A DNA stretch of 64,000 nt from Geomonas diazotrophica (lineage in GTDB: Bacteria; Desulfobacterota; Desulfuromonadia; Geobacterales; Geobacteraceae), in assembly GCF_018919385.1 (NCBI RefSeq), contig NZ_JAHLMF010000015.1:62001-126000 (forward strand), given 5' to 3'. The notes beneath the pieces are model-generated. The model was not told the DNA's origin and searched no databases. It saw only the letters and a list, made by a program, of their open reading frames with translations. Position 1 is the first letter of the stretch. Every line of letters starts with the position of its first letter. Shown one piece after another: positions 45,628-55,379 of the stretch. The position numbers were made by a program, and so were the translations under genes.

Positions 45628-46060
45628 TTCTTCTCCTGAAAATATGATGTTCCCTCTGGGGGGACGGTCATGGCGTTCACGGCTCCATCGAGAGGGGAGG
45701 CTTCCTTGCGGGCGCCTAGGAATGATACCTACTCTAATGAATTTGTCCAGCCGGCGCTTCTCGTTAGCAGCTCTTTAGTTAGCGGCGCCTGCGGCGAGGT
45801 TTCTGGAGCCGGATGAGCCGGGCCGGTAGTCGGGGAATGTACCACAACACCTCACGGAGATAAACCGAAAGTTTTACCGTTCTCTAATAAAAAGCCTCTG
45901 GTAAGGCTCATTTCGTGCCGGAACTGGATCAGTCCCCAAAGCATTAGCTCGCAGTCATGGTTTGGGGCGCTAAACGTATGTTTGACGGCCTTTTTTATGT
46001 TGACAATATCACTGTCTCGCAAATAGAATCGCTAATTTAATACATATCGGAGGTTGTGCA
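45628..46060. other. 433-bp gap before leuB: promoter region, no gene seen
   Basis: No convincing coding frame. The + strand end carries the leuB promoter (46000-46029). Small hairpins (AGCCTCTGGTAAGGCT near 45893 and a CCCCAAA/TTTGGGG pair at 45936-45972) occur upstream, but I see no T-box or classical leader peptide with leucine codons. Confidence 0.6.
46000..46029 (+). promoter_or_regulatory. Predicted promoter of leuB
   Basis: TTGACA at 46000-46005 and TAGAAT at 46024-46029, 18-bp spacer; the ATG follows at 46061. Confidence 0.75.
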
Positions 46061-47149
46061 ATGGGACAGCTTTTTAAGGTGGCGGTGCTGCCGGGTGACG
46101 GCATCGGTCCGGAGGTTATGGCAGAAGCACTGAAGGTGTTGGATGCGATCGAGAAGCGCTACGATGTGAAATTCGAGCGTACCCACGCCAACGTAGGCGG
46201 CGCGGGGATCGACCTAGAAGGGCGCGCTCTTCCCGAGACCACTGTAAATATATGCAAGGCTGCCGACGCCATCCTGTTCGGCTCGGTGGGCGGCCCCAAG
46301 TGGGAGACCCTTCCCCCGGACGAGCAGCCCGAGCGCGGCGCCCTGTTGCCGCTTCGCAAGATCTTCGGCCTTTACGCCAACCTTCGTCCCGCCATCATCT
46401 TCCCGTCGCTGACCAGCGCCTCCTCCCTGAAGGAAGAGGTGATCGCCGGCGGTTTCGACATACTGGTGATCCGCGAGCTGACCGGCGGCATCTACTTCTC
46501 CCAGCCCAAGGGGATCGATGGGGCCGGCCGTGACCGCGTCGGCGTGGACACCATGCGCTACAGCGTTCCCGAAATCGAGCGCATCGCGCACGTCGCCTTC
46601 CAGGCGGCCAGAAAGCGCGGCAAGAAGGTCTGCTCCATCGACAAGGCCAACGTCCTCTCCACCTCGGTGCTCTGGCGCGAGATCGTGATCAACATCGCCA
46701 AGGATTACCCGGATGTCGAGCTTTCCCACATGTACGTGGACAACGCCGCCATGCAGCTGGTAAAGTGGCCCAAGCAGTTCGACGTGATCCTGTGCGAGAA
46801 CATGTTCGGCGACATCCTCTCCGACGAGGCCGCCATGCTGACCGGCTCTCTCGGGATGCTCCCTTCCGCTTCGCTTGCCGAGGGGACTTTCGGCATGTAC
46901 GAGCCCTCCGGCGGCAGCGCCCCGGACATCGCGGGGCAGGGGATCGCCAACCCGATCGCCCAGATCCTCTCTGCGGGGATGATGCTGCGCTACTCCTTCG
47001 GCATGGTCGAGGCGGCCGACGCCATCGACAACTCCGTCGCCAAGGTGCTGGACCAGGGGTACCGCACCCGCGACATCTACCAGGAGAAGGCGGGCGAGAA
47101 GCTGGTCAACACGAAGGAAATCGGCGACGCCATCATCGCCAACCTCTAG
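46061..47149 (+). CDS. leuB: 3-Isopropylmalate dehydrogenase
   Basis: The 362-aa oxidative decarboxylase carries [12 protein letters not shown] at the start, [14 protein letters not shown] and [19 protein letters not shown], the leuB pattern (not isocitrate dehydrogenase). It makes 2-ketoisocaproate for leucine. GGAGG lies before the ATG. It leads the transcript into asd1; pairing of leuB with asd is common because both sit in amino-acid operons. Confidence 0.95.
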   Translation: MGQLFKVAVLPGDGIGPEVMAEALKVLDAIEKRYDVKFERTHANVGGAGIDLEGRALPETTVNICKAADAILFGSVGGPKWETLPPDEQPERGALLPLRKIFGLYANLRPAIIFPSLTSASSLKEEVIAGGFDILVIRELTGGIYFSQPKGIDGAGRDRVGVDTMRYSVPEIERIAHVAFQAARKRGKKVCSIDKANVLSTSVLWREIVINIAKDYPDVELSHMYVDNAAMQLVKWPKQFDVILCENMFGDILSDEAAMLTGSLGMLPSASLAEGTFGMYEPSGGSAPDIAGQGIANPIAQILSAGMMLRYSFGMVEAADAIDNSVAKVLDQGYRTRDIYQEKAGEKLVNTKEIGDAIIANL

Positions 47150-47217
47150 ACAGCACGGTTGAGGCGGGGAGACCCGCCGCACTTACATCAAATATTAAAT
47201 AGAAAGGAAGGTCGCCT

Positions 47218-48315
47218 ATGAAAGTCGGAATGGTCGGTTGGCGTGGCATGGTTGGCTCGGTTCTCATGCAGCGCATGCAGGAAGAGAACGATTTCGCAGG
47301 GGTTGAGCCGGTATTCTTCACCACGTCCCAGGTCGGGCAGCCCGCACCGTTGAACGCGGGAACGCTCAAGGATGCCTCGGACATCAACGAGCTGAAGAAG
47401 CTGGACGTGATCATCACCTGCCAGGGGGGCGACTACACCAAGGCGGTCCGTCCCGAGCTGAAGAAAGCCGGCTGGAACGGCTACTGGATCGACGCGGCGA
47501 GCACCCTGCGCATGGAAGACGACGCGGTCATCATCCTCGACCCGATCAACCGCAACGTCATCGACGCGGCCCTCTCCAAAGGGATCAAGGATTACATCGG
47601 CGGCAACTGCACCGTGAGCCTCATGCTCATGGGCTTGGGCGGGCTGTTCAAGGCCGGCGTGGTCGAGTGGCTCTCCTCCATGACCTACCAGGCGGCCTCC
47701 GGCGCCGGCGCGCCCAACATGCGCGAGCTCCTCTCCCAGATGGGCGTCCTGCACGGTTCCGTGGCCGAACAGTTGGCCACCCCCGGCTCCGCGATCCTCG
47801 AGATCGACAAGAAGGTCACCGCCACCCTGAGAAGCGCCGAGATGCCGACCAAGGAGTTCGGTTTCCCGCTGGCCGGCAACGTGCTCCCCTGGATCGACCG
47901 CGAGGTCGAGGACGGCCAGAGCCGCGAGGAGTGGAAGGGATACGCCGAGACCAACAAGATCCTCGGTGCTGCGAACCCGATCCCGGTGGACGGCATCTGC
48001 GTCCGCGTGGGGGCGATGCGCTGCCACAGCCAGGCGATCACCATGAAACTCACCAAGGACATCCCGATCGGCGAGATCGAGGACATGATCAGAAACGACA
48101 ACCAGTGGGTGAAGTTCATCCCGAACAACAAGGCCGAATCCCTGGCGGGGCTCACCCCGGCAGCCGTTTCCGGGTCGCTCACCGTTCCGGTCGGCCGCGT
48201 GCGCAAGATGAAGATGGGGCCGCAGTACCTCTCCGCCTTCACCTGCGGCGATCAGCTCCTGTGGGGCGCCGCCGAACCGCTGCGCCGCATGCTGCAGGTC
48301 TTGAAGGAGCGCTAG
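47218..48315 (+). CDS. asd: Aspartate-semialdehyde dehydrogenase, enterobacterial-type (first asd)
   Basis: The 365-aa protein reads [19 protein letters not shown], the E. coli Asd-type N-terminus, with the active cysteine in [14 protein letters not shown] and [15 protein letters not shown] near the C-terminal. It converts aspartyl phosphate to the semialdehyde, feeding lysine, threonine, methionine and diaminopimelate. GAAAGGAAGG lies upstream. It is 68 bp after leuB, presumably in one transcript. A second, non-orthologous asd follows at 48440. Confidence 0.92.
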   Translation: MKVGMVGWRGMVGSVLMQRMQEENDFAGVEPVFFTTSQVGQPAPLNAGTLKDASDINELKKLDVIITCQGGDYTKAVRPELKKAGWNGYWIDAASTLRMEDDAVIILDPINRNVIDAALSKGIKDYIGGNCTVSLMLMGLGGLFKAGVVEWLSSMTYQAASGAGAPNMRELLSQMGVLHGSVAEQLATPGSAILEIDKKVTATLRSAEMPTKEFGFPLAGNVLPWIDREVEDGQSREEWKGYAETNKILGAANPIPVDGICVRVGAMRCHSQAITMKLTKDIPIGEIEDMIRNDNQWVKFIPNNKAESLAGLTPAAVSGSLTVPVGRVRKMKMGPQYLSAFTCGDQLLWGAAEPLRRMLQVLKER

Positions 48316-48337
48316 CAAGCAAGGGGCATTTGACGAT

Positions 48338-48356
48338 GGACAATTGACAATTGTCC
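48338..48356. promoter_or_regulatory. Palindrome overlapping the asd2 -35 (candidate operator)
   Basis: GGACAATT-GAC-AATTGTCC: perfect 8-bp arms, overlapping the TTGACA at 48344-48349. Confidence 0.4.
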
Positions 48357-48373
48357 CCAGGTCGAACTACAAA
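48344..48373 (+). promoter_or_regulatory. Candidate promoter of the second asd gene
   Basis: TTGACA at 48344-48349 and TACAAA at 48368-48373 with an 18-bp spacer. The likely start (about 48380) falls inside the terminator stem, so transcripts from here would miss the 5' arm and escape termination. Confidence 0.5.
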
Positions 48374-48375
48374 CG

Positions 48376-48417
48376 GAGCGCGTCGTCCGGCTTACACGGG
48401 TGACGCGCTCCCGTTTT
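48376..48417 (+). terminator. Intrinsic terminator of the leuB-asd1 transcript
   Basis: GGAGCGCGTC and GACGCGCTCC are a perfect 10-bp inverted repeat around a 15-nt loop followed by five T, immediately before the ribosome-binding site of the second asd. Confidence 0.8.
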
Positions 48418-48439
48418 TGTCTTGAGGAGATGTAAAAGC

Positions 48440-49459
48440 ATGAAGAAAACATGGAACGTAGCAGTGGTGGGTGCCACCGGCGCCGTGGGGACGCAGATGA
48501 TCGAGTGCCTGGAAGAGCGCAAGTTCCCGGTGGGCCAGATCAAGTTCCTGGCCAGCGCGAGAAGCGCCGGGCAGGTGCTCGAGTTCAACGGCAAGGCAGT
48601 CCCGGTCGAGGAGCTGAAGCACGATTCCTTCGAGGGGATCGACATCGCGCTCTTCTCGGCGGGCGGAGCACGCTCCGAGGAGTTCTGTCCGTCCGCGGCC
48701 AAGGCGGGGGCGGTCTGCATCGACAACTCCAGCGCCTGGCGCATGGATCCGGACGTGCCGCTGGTGGTTCCCGAGGTGAACCCGCACGCCGTTGCCGACT
48801 ACAAGAAGAAGGGGATCATCGCCAACCCGAATTGCTCCACCATTCAGATGGTGGTGGCGCTTAAGCCCCTGCACGACTTCGGCACCATCAAGAGGATCGT
48901 CGTCTCCACCTACCAGGCCGTCTCCGGCACCGGCAACAAGGCGATCGAAGAATTGCGCGTCCAGACCGGCGAGCTTCTGAACGGCCGTCCGCCCAAGAAC
49001 GAGATCTACCCGCACCGCATCGCTTTCAACTGTCTGCCCCAGATCGATTCCTTCTGCGACAACGGCTACACCAAGGAAGAGATGAAGATGGTGAACGAGA
49101 CCAGGAAGATCATGGAGGCGGACATCGCCACCACGGCGACCTGCGTCCGGGTCCCGGTTTTCTACGGTCACTCCGAGTCGGTCAACATCGAGACCGAGAA
49201 GAAGATCACCGTCGCCAAGGCGCGTGAGCTCCTGGAGGATGCGCCGGGCGTGGAGCTCGTGGACAATCCGGCCAACGGCGAGTATCCCATGGCGATGGAT
49301 GCTGCGGGCGAGGACCTGACCCTGGTGGGACGCATCCGCGAGGACGCGAGCGTCAAGAACGGTCTGAACCTCTGGATCGTGGCCGACAACCTGAGAAAGG
49401 GTGCCGCCACCAACGCAGTGCAGATCGCGGAGATCCTGGTGGAGAAATACCTGAAGTAG
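48440..49459 (+). CDS. Aspartate-semialdehyde dehydrogenase, second class
   Basis: This 339-aa protein is a second, unlike asd: VAVVGATGAVGTQMIECLEER at the start, FSAGGARSEEFCP, and the active cysteine in ANPNCSTIQM, with CVRVPVFYGHSESVNIET. This is the shorter class common in Gram-positives and pseudomonads. Start ATG 48440 follows GAGGAG. The frame stays open to 48422. truA follows 2 bp later. The two enzymes probably share the reaction and differ in regulation, which needs testing. Confidence 0.9.
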   Translation: MKKTWNVAVVGATGAVGTQMIECLEERKFPVGQIKFLASARSAGQVLEFNGKAVPVEELKHDSFEGIDIALFSAGGARSEEFCPSAAKAGAVCIDNSSAWRMDPDVPLVVPEVNPHAVADYKKKGIIANPNCSTIQMVVALKPLHDFGTIKRIVVSTYQAVSGTGNKAIEELRVQTGELLNGRPPKNEIYPHRIAFNCLPQIDSFCDNGYTKEEMKMVNETRKIMEADIATTATCVRVPVFYGHSESVNIETEKKITVAKARELLEDAPGVELVDNPANGEYPMAMDAAGEDLTLVGRIREDASVKNGLNLWIVADNLRKGAATNAVQIAEILVEKYLK

Positions 49460-49460
49460 T

Positions 49461-50213
49461 ATGCGCAACATCAAACTGATCATAGAGTACGACGGCACCG
49501 CCTACGCCGGCTGGCAGGTGCAGCCCAACGGGCTGACCATCCAGGAGGTCATGGAGAAGGCCCTGGCCCGGATGCTCGGGGAACACGCCACCCTGCACGC
49601 CTCCGGCCGCACCGACGCGGGGGTGCACGCCCGCGGCATGGTCGCCTGCTTCAAGACCGGGCGCACCATGCCGCTGCGCGCCTTCCGCGAGGGGCTGAAC
49701 TCCCTGCTCCCAAGCGACATCGCGGTGCGGGATGCGGCGGAGGTGCCGCTGGACTTCCATCCGCGCTTCCATGCCCAGGCAAAACACTACCGCTACACGA
49801 TGCTGCTCGACAACCTCCGCTCGCCGCTGGTCCGCCACACCGCGTGGCGCGTCAAGGGGAAGCTCGATCTCGAGGCCATGCGCGCGGCCTGCAGGCTCTT
49901 CGTCGGGGAGCACGATTTCGCAGCCTTCCGCGGCGCCAACTGCGCCGCCAAGACCACCGTGCGCCGTATCTACAGCATGGAGCTGGTGCAGGAGGGACGC
50001 CTGCTGCACCTCGACATCAACGGCAGCGGTTTCCTGAAGAACATGGTGCGCATCATTACCGGGACGCTCATCGAAGTGGGGCAGGGGCGGTTGAGCGCGG
50101 CAGACGTGGCGCGCCTGCTCAAGGGGGGCGACAGGCAGAACGCGGGAATGACAGTGCCGCCCCAAGGGCTCTGCCTGATGCAGGTTTTCTACCCCGGAGA
50201 GAGCGGGGAATGA
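49461..50213 (+). CDS. truA: tRNA pseudouridine synthase A
   Basis: The 250-aa enzyme modifies U38-40 of tRNA anticodon loops. IEYDGTAYAGWQVQPN and the catalytic aspartate Asp52 in GRTDAGVHARG are present, followed by the GSGFLKNMVRIITG segment. It starts 1 bp after the asd2 stop and the pair is likely co-translated. A weak terminator follows at 50227. Confidence 0.95.
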   Translation: MRNIKLIIEYDGTAYAGWQVQPNGLTIQEVMEKALARMLGEHATLHASGRTDAGVHARGMVACFKTGRTMPLRAFREGLNSLLPSDIAVRDAAEVPLDFHPRFHAQAKHYRYTMLLDNLRSPLVRHTAWRVKGKLDLEAMRAACRLFVGEHDFAAFRGANCAAKTTVRRIYSMELVQEGRLLHLDINGSGFLKNMVRIITGTLIEVGQGRLSAADVARLLKGGDRQNAGMTVPPQGLCLMQVFYPGESGE

Positions 50214-50226
50214 CGCCACTTTAATA

Positions 50227-50258
50227 GAGCGTTAATTCGCTCCCCGGTTTTTTGTCTT
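50227..50258 (+). terminator. Weak terminator after truA
   Basis: GAGCG-TTAATT-CGCTC followed after a few bases by a T-rich stretch (GGTTTTTTGTCTT). The short stem makes it modest. Confidence 0.5.
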
Positions 50259-50285
50259 GACATGAACGGACGAATCGATTAAATT
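50257..50285 (+). promoter_or_regulatory. Predicted promoter of rplM-rpsI
   Basis: TTGACA at 50257-50262 and TAAATT at 50280-50285 with a 17-bp spacer; the leader to ATG 50337 is about 45 nt. Confidence 0.75.
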
Positions 50286-50336
50286 CTCAATCTTCTGTAA
50301 GTTAATGTGCTAATTCCAGATAGCTGTGAGGTTTCA

Positions 50337-50765
50337 ATGAAGACGCAAGTTGCCAAAAAAGAAGAAGTGACCAGGGATTGGTACCTGGTTGATGTGGATA
50401 GCAAGGTGCTCGGCCGTGTCGCGACTGAAATCGCCAACGTGCTGCGCGGCAAGAACAAGCCGACCTTCACCCCGAGCGTTGACACCGGCGACTTCGTCAT
50501 TGTCGTGAACGCGGAGAAGATTGCCCTGACCGGCAATAAGTTTGCTAACAAGACCTACTATAGCCACTCTTCGTTCCCGGGCGGGCTGAAAGAGATTTCT
50601 GCAGCCAAGCTCATCGACAAGAAGCCGGAAGAGCTGATCAAGAAGGCTGTCAAAGGCATGCTGCCCAAAAACAAGCTTGCCCGCCACATGCTGAAGAAGC
50701 TGAAGATCTACAGCGGCGGTGCCCATCCGCACGCGGCTCAGAATCCGAAGAATCTGAACATTTAA
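50337..50765 (+). CDS. rplM: 50S ribosomal protein L13
   Basis: The 142-aa protein has the L13 pattern: [19 protein letters not shown], then [17 protein letters not shown] and [22 protein letters not shown]. An ATG at 50307 lies upstream in frame but the promoter and leader geometry and L13 length favour 50337. It is the first gene of the standard rplM-rpsI pair. Confidence 0.97.
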   Translation: MKTQVAKKEEVTRDWYLVDVDSKVLGRVATEIANVLRGKNKPTFTPSVDTGDFVIVVNAEKIALTGNKFANKTYYSHSSFPGGLKEISAAKLIDKKPEELIKKAVKGMLPKNKLARHMLKKLKIYSGGAHPHAAQNPKNLNI

Positions 50766-50787
50766 TTCGTTCATCAGGAGATAGAAA

Positions 50788-51177
50788 ATGGCAGTCAGCT
50801 TTTACGCAACTGGGAAAAGGAAGTCGTCCATCGCCAGGGTTTGGATCAAGCCGGGCAACGGCGAGATCATTGTAAATACCAAGACTCTTGACAGCTACTT
50901 CGGCCGCGAAACCTCCAAGATGGTGGTCATGCAGCCGCTCGAGCTGACCGAGAATGTCGGCAAGTTCGACATCTTCTGCACCGTCAAGGGCGGTGGCGAC
51001 TCCGGCCAGGCCGGCGCCATCAAGCACGGCATCACCAAGGCCCTCATCGAGGCCGATGCCGACCTGCGCGGTACCCTGAAGAAGGCCGGGTTCATCACCC
51101 GCGACTCGCGCATCAAGGAAAGAAAGAAGTACGGCAAGAAGGCGGCACGCGCCAGCTTCCAGTTCTCCAAGCGTTAA
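50788..51177 (+). CDS. rpsI: 30S ribosomal protein S9
   Basis: The 129-aa protein has [18 protein letters not shown] at the N-terminus and the tail ending FQFSKR, whose last residues contact P-site tRNA. It follows rplM by 22 bp with a ribosome-binding site (AGGAGA). A terminator is at 51211. Confidence 0.97.
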   Translation: MAVSFYATGKRKSSIARVWIKPGNGEIIVNTKTLDSYFGRETSKMVVMQPLELTENVGKFDIFCTVKGGGDSGQAGAIKHGITKALIEADADLRGTLKKAGFITRDSRIKERKKYGKKAARASFQFSKR

Positions 51178-51210
51178 TCCGCTGCCGGGAACAATTGCTG
51201 TCTGTATTGC

Positions 51211-51243
51211 AAAGGGGGAATCCGTCAGGGTTCCTCCTTTTGC
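51211..51243 (+). terminator. Intrinsic terminator after rpsI
   Basis: AAAGGGGGAATCC and GGGTTCCTCCTTTT form a mismatched hairpin with a short T run. Confidence 0.65.
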
Positions 51244-51310
51244 TGTTTCAAAACCAGAACCCAAGACCATCGGCCACGCTTGCGAGCCGTAGCGCTTCGG
51301 CGCGAAGGCT

Positions 51311-51392
51311 CGGAGGAAATCTGAGAAAATCCGAGAGAGTCAACTCTTTTTGGATTTGTTTTCTCGGACGTCCTCAGATTTTCTCTGTGGCC
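51311..51392. repeat. Long inverted-repeat element, copy 2
   Basis: Left arm CGGAGGAAATCTGAGAAAAT and right arm ending CAGATTTTCTCTGTGGCC are inverted copies of the family seen at 13329 and 52534; the centre is about 20 bp. Confidence 0.8.
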
Positions 51393-51481
51393 AATGGTTT
51401 TAATGTTTATGCGTGTCAACTATATGGGAGCTGTGCTAACATCAAGCTTCCATTTTTTCGTTGTGAGAAGGGAGGATCTTT

Positions 51482-52522
51482 ATGATCAAGGTTGCCATCG
51501 TCGGTGCCAGCGGCTATACCGGCGTCGAACTTATCCGTATCCTGCATGCCCACCCCGAGGTCGCCGTCACTTGCGTCACCTCCGAGCAGAGCGCCGGGCG
51601 CCCGGTGAGCGACGTGTTCCCGACCCTGCGCGGTCGTTGCGACCTTGTCCTTCAGAACCTCGAGCCGGTCGGGATCGCCGAGCAGGTGGACGTGGTCTTC
51701 ACCGCGCTCCCTCACAAGGCGGCCATGGCTGTGGTGCCGACCTTCCTGAAGATGGGCAAGGACGTGGTCGATCTTTCCGCCGACTACCGGCTGCACGACG
51801 CCGACGTGTACGGCAAGTGGTACGAAAAACACCTGACCCCGGAGCTGCTCTCCCAGGCCGTCTACGGGATCCCGGAACTGCGCCGCGACAGGATCCGCGA
51901 GGCGAACCTGATCGCCAACCCGGGCTGCTACCCGACCAGCGTCATCCTCGGCCTCGCGCCGCTTCTGAAGGGGAAGGTGATCGACCCGAAGAGCATCATC
52001 GTCGACGCCAAGTCCGGGACCTCGGGCGCCGGGCGCAGTGCCAAGGTGGACAACCTCTACTGCGAGGTCAACGAAGGCTTCAAGGCCTACGGCGTGGGAG
52101 GCGTGCATCGTCATATCCCCGAGATCGAGCAGGAGCTCTCGCTTCTGGCGGGCAACCCGCTCACCATCTCGTTCACGCCGCACCTGGTCCCGATGGACCG
52201 CGGCATCCTTTCCACCATCTACAGCGTCCCGACCGGCAAGGTGGCCGCGGCGGAGCTGATCACGCTGTACGAGACCTTCTACGAGGGGGAGCCGTTCGTC
52301 AGGGTGCTCCCCGAGGGGGTGCTTCCGTCCACGGCGCACGTGAGGGGTTCCAACTTCTGCGACATCGGCGTCGTGGTCGACGACAGGGCCGGCAGGATCA
52401 TCGTGGTATCCGCCATCGACAACCTGGTGAAGGGCGCGTCCGGGCAGGCGGTGCAGAACATGAACCTCATGTGCGGGCTCCCCGAAACCCTGGGGCTCGA
52501 TTTCCTGGGGATCTTCCCGTAA
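51482..52522 (+). CDS. argC: N-acetyl-gamma-glutamyl-phosphate reductase
   Basis: The 346-aa enzyme catalyses the third step of arginine synthesis. [18 protein letters not shown] and the active-site cysteine in [11 protein letters not shown] are present, with [10 protein letters not shown]-like [23 protein letters not shown] lies 6 nt before ATG 51482. It is alone here and bracketed by two copies of the inverted-repeat family. Confidence 0.96.
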   Translation: MIKVAIVGASGYTGVELIRILHAHPEVAVTCVTSEQSAGRPVSDVFPTLRGRCDLVLQNLEPVGIAEQVDVVFTALPHKAAMAVVPTFLKMGKDVVDLSADYRLHDADVYGKWYEKHLTPELLSQAVYGIPELRRDRIREANLIANPGCYPTSVILGLAPLLKGKVIDPKSIIVDAKSGTSGAGRSAKVDNLYCEVNEGFKAYGVGGVHRHIPEIEQELSLLAGNPLTISFTPHLVPMDRGILSTIYSVPTGKVAAAELITLYETFYEGEPFVRVLPEGVLPSTAHVRGSNFCDIGVVVDDRAGRIIVVSAIDNLVKGASGQAVQNMNLMCGLPETLGLDFLGIFP

Positions 52523-52533
52523 AGGCAAAACCT

Positions 52534-52638
52534 GGCCACGGAGAAAATCTGAGGACATCCGAGTAAAACCAAAAACAGGAGTCTGTTTTCCCTCCTGGCT
52601 TTCGCCTCTCTCGGATTTTCTCAGAAGTTCTCCGTGGC
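52534..52638. repeat. Long inverted-repeat element, copy 3
   Basis: Left arm GGCCACGGAGAAAATCTGAG and right arm ending CAGAAGTTCTCCGTGGC match those of copies 1 and 2; the arms are about 30 bp and the middle about 45 bp. Confidence 0.85.
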
Positions 52639-52656
52639 TCATGTTTTAAGGTTTAT

Positions 52657-54465
52657 ATGAAACAAGCACGCCTCAAGCAGTCTTCTCCTTCCCGGTTCCT
52701 CCCCATCACCCTTTCAGAAGCCAAGGCCCGCGGCTGGAACGAACTCGACGTCATCTTCGTCTCCGGCGACGCCTACGTGGACCATCCCTCTTTCGGCGTG
52801 CCGCTTCTCGCGCGGCTGCTGGAATCGAAGGGGCTCCGGGTCGGCATCATCCCCCAGCCTGACTGGCGCAGCAAGGAGCCCTTCATGGCGCTCGGGCGCC
52901 CGCGCCTGTTCTTCGCGGTAGCAGCCGGGGCCATGGATTCCATGGTGGCGCACTACACGCCGGCCAGGAAACTGCGCCGCGACGACGCCTACACCCCCGG
53001 CAACCGACACGGGGCGCGCCCCAACCGCGCCACCATCATCTACACCTCCCGCCTCAAGGAGGCCTATCGCGACGTGCCGGTGGTGATCGGCGGCATCGAG
53101 GCGAGCCTCAGGCGCTTCGCCCACTACGACTTCTGGGAAGACAAGGTGCGCCGCTCGGCACTCTTCGATGCCAAGGCCGACCTGCTCGTCTACGGGATGG
53201 GGGAGAGCCCGCTCTTGGAACTGGTGCAGCGGCTGCAAAAAGGGGAGCCCTTTGCGTCGATCCGGGACATCCGCGGCACGGCGTATCCCGCCTCGGCCCC
53301 CCCCGAGCCTGCTTCGGAGCTGGTCGAGCTGCCAAGCTACGAAACGGTCAGCGCGGACAAGGGGGCCTACGGGCTGTCGTTCCGCCTCCTGTCGGCGGAG
53401 CAGAATCCCGGCTGCGCCAAGACCGTGATCCAGCGCCACGCGCAAAGGTATTTGGTCTGCAATCCTCCCGCCTGGCCCTTGTCCCAGGAGGCGCTGGACG
53501 CCATCTACGCGCTGCCGTTTGTGAAGGCGCCGCACCCAGGCTACAAGGAGACCATCCCGGCTTACGAACAGATCCGCAACTCCATCACCACCCATCGCGG
53601 CTGCTTCGGCGGCTGCGCCTTCTGCGCCATCACCCATCACCAGGGGAAAACGATCCAGTCCAGGAGCGAGCGGAGCGTGCTGCAGGAGCTGGAGCAGCTG
53701 GCCGCACTCCCCTGGTTCCGAGGCAGCGTGAGCGACCTCGGCGGTCCGACCGCCAACATGTTCGGGCTTTCCTGTGGCGATCCAGTTGCCGGTGCCAACT
53801 GCCGCCGCGAGAGCTGCCTGTTCCCCAGGATCTGCAAAAACCTCGTTACCGACGATACCGGCAGTTCCAGGCTTCTCGCCAAGGCCCGCCGCGTCTCCGG
53901 GGTGAAGCACGTCGCCGTGTCCTCCGGTGTGCGCTACGACCTGATGGAGCGCCAACCCCGCTACCTGCGCGAACTGGTCTCGCAGCACGTGAGCGGCCTT
54001 TTGAAGGTGGCGCCGGAGCACCTCGCCGACCGGGTCACCTCGGTGATGCGCAAGCCCGGGCACGACTGCTTCGAGCGTTTCAGGGACTCCTTCGAGAAGG
54101 AGAGCGCCAAGGCCGGGAAAAGGCAGTACATCGTCCCCTACTTCATCTCCGGACACCCCGGCTGTACCCTTTCGGACATGGTCGACCTCGCCCTGATGCT
54201 GAAGCGCTGGGGCATGCGGGTGGAGCAGGTGCAGGACTTCACCCCCACGCCCGGGACCTTGTCGACGTGCATCTACCACACGGGGGTCGATCCATTCACC
54301 GGGGAAAAGGTTTACGTCGCGCATACCGACCGGGAAAAGGGACTCCAGAAGTCGCTGCTTCTATATCACGTGCCGGAGGAAAGAAAGAATTGCCTGGCGG
54401 CGCTGAAGGAGTGTGGCCGCGAGGATGCCGCGGCTGAATTGTTCGGGCAGAACAAAAGGAGGTAG
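52657..54465 (+). CDS. YgiQ-family radical SAM protein
   Basis: The 602-aa protein begins [37 protein letters not shown]-style text typical of YgiQ, and has a radical SAM cluster in [10 protein letters not shown] (three cysteines). [25 protein letters not shown] is another family segment. The reaction is unknown in the family. The stop is 2 bp before the YciI-like gene. No GAGG close to the ATG at 52657 is clear. Confidence 0.9.
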   Translation: MKQARLKQSSPSRFLPITLSEAKARGWNELDVIFVSGDAYVDHPSFGVPLLARLLESKGLRVGIIPQPDWRSKEPFMALGRPRLFFAVAAGAMDSMVAHYTPARKLRRDDAYTPGNRHGARPNRATIIYTSRLKEAYRDVPVVIGGIEASLRRFAHYDFWEDKVRRSALFDAKADLLVYGMGESPLLELVQRLQKGEPFASIRDIRGTAYPASAPPEPASELVELPSYETVSADKGAYGLSFRLLSAEQNPGCAKTVIQRHAQRYLVCNPPAWPLSQEALDAIYALPFVKAPHPGYKETIPAYEQIRNSITTHRGCFGGCAFCAITHHQGKTIQSRSERSVLQELEQLAALPWFRGSVSDLGGPTANMFGLSCGDPVAGANCRRESCLFPRICKNLVTDDTGSSRLLAKARRVSGVKHVAVSSGVRYDLMERQPRYLRELVSQHVSGLLKVAPEHLADRVTSVMRKPGHDCFERFRDSFEKESAKAGKRQYIVPYFISGHPGCTLSDMVDLALMLKRWGMRVEQVQDFTPTPGTLSTCIYHTGVDPFTGEKVYVAHTDREKGLQKSLLLYHVPEERKNCLAALKECGREDAAAELFGQNKRR

Positions 54466-54467
54466 GA

Positions 54468-54767
54468 ATGCATTACCTGTTGCTGTATGAGGTCGCCCCG
54501 GATTACCTGGAGCGGAGGGGTGGGTATCGTGCGGAGCACCTGGCGCTGGCCTGGGAGTCGGCTGAGCGTGGCGAGTTGGTCCTGGGCGGGGCGCTGACCG
54601 ACCCGGCGGACGGTGCCGTGCTGCTGTTCAAGGCCGATAGTCCCGACGTGCCTGCATCCTTCGCCAAGGCGGATCCTTACGTTTTGAACGGATTGGTGCA
54701 GAAGTGGACGGTACGTGGCTGGCACACCGTCGTTGGCCCGCAGGCCCACGCACCGGTCCACCCCTAG
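54468..54767 (+). CDS. YciI-like protein
   Basis: The 99-aa protein has the YciI fold pattern: HYLLLYEVAPDYLERRGGYR (with the early His/Asp) and LVLGGALTDPADGAVLLFKA, and a late VRGWHTVVG. AAAGGAGG lies before ATG 54468. Family members bind small ligands or act in stress; function here is unknown. Its stop is 8 bp from the convergent DUF2917 gene. Confidence 0.87.
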   Translation: MHYLLLYEVAPDYLERRGGYRAEHLALAWESAERGELVLGGALTDPADGAVLLFKADSPDVPASFAKADPYVLNGLVQKWTVRGWHTVVGPQAHAPVHP

Positions 54768-54775
54768 CTTTTCTC

Positions 54776-55057
54776 CTAGAGAAGTCGCGGCAGGAAAGGT
54801 CCCGCCGGCTGTGCGGCGAACGTGGACCTGCTGCCGCGCGTCACGCCCGCCGCCCTCACCTGTAGTTCCGCCGCTTCGAGGGCTTCCGCCAGGGCCGATT
54901 CCCCCTTGCTGAGTTCGAAGCTGTTCCCCTGTCGCACGAGGTAATCCCTGCCGTCTCCCTTGGTGAGCCAGATAGTTCCGATGAGACAGCGCAACGTGAG
55001 ACCGTGCGCCCCACCCGTCAGGCTCAAAAGTTCCCCTTTACCTAGCGAACACTCCAT
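54776..55057 (-). CDS. DUF2917 domain protein
   Basis: A 93-aa protein, with GELLSLTGGAHGLTLRCLIGTIWLTKGDG and YLVRQGNSFELSKGES, fits the DUF2917 family. The start at 55057 has GGGAGGACGC upstream; a longer frame to 55189 adds an unlikely leader. The C-terminal half (AAGVTRGSRSTFAAQPAG) is poorly structured. No function is known. Confidence 0.75.
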   Translation of the reverse strand: MECSLGKGELLSLTGGAHGLTLRCLIGTIWLTKGDGRDYLVRQGNSFELSKGESALAEALEAAELQVRAAGVTRGSRSTFAAQPAGPFLPRLL

Positions 55058-55379
55058 CGCGTCCTCCCTTTTCTCGTAAGTGAGTCCACTATAACCGTGC
55101 CCGCGCCATGAGTACAGACACAGGAAAACTGTTTTGTACCCATGACAGTCGCGGGGAGCTGGCACTGTAACCGCCGGAAACACAGGCAACTGTATCCGTC
55201 TCGCGTCTTGTCGCGCGGCGAGGCGGATCGTTGTCGGTCGGTTTTGCGTTCATCCGGTCGGGCCGGGCGGTAAAAAAGGTCAAATGGGTTTGCATTTACA
55301 ATTAGAACTTGGTAAGGTGCGTCTGCGCTCGCGCAGATGGGCTTTTGCCCAATAATAAAGACCGGTTGGAGATTCCGCT
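55058..55379. other. Gap before the FG-GAP lipoprotein gene with two leader hairpins
   Basis: No gene is visible. The + strand has two adjacent hairpins, TCTGCGC-TC-GCGCAGA at 55322-55337 and TGGGC-TTTT-GCCCA at 55338-55351, about 30 bp before the start codon. No known riboswitch motif is recognised. The ribosome-binding site is GGAG at about 55369. Confidence 0.5.

Larger units (their letters stand above)
51178..51481. other. 304-bp gap between rpsI and argC
   Basis: It holds the rpsI terminator, the inverted-repeat element (51311-51392) and the argC leader. I see no gene. A ribosome-binding site GGGAGGATC lies before argC. Confidence 0.7.

Noticed and set aside
45628-46060. T-box or leucine leader peptide upstream of leuB
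   Set aside because: No T-box sequence and no short frame rich in leucine codons before a terminator could be found.
55058-55379. c-di-GMP (GEMM) or other riboswitch before the FG-GAP gene
   Set aside because: Two hairpins exist but no conserved GEMM core sequence is seen.
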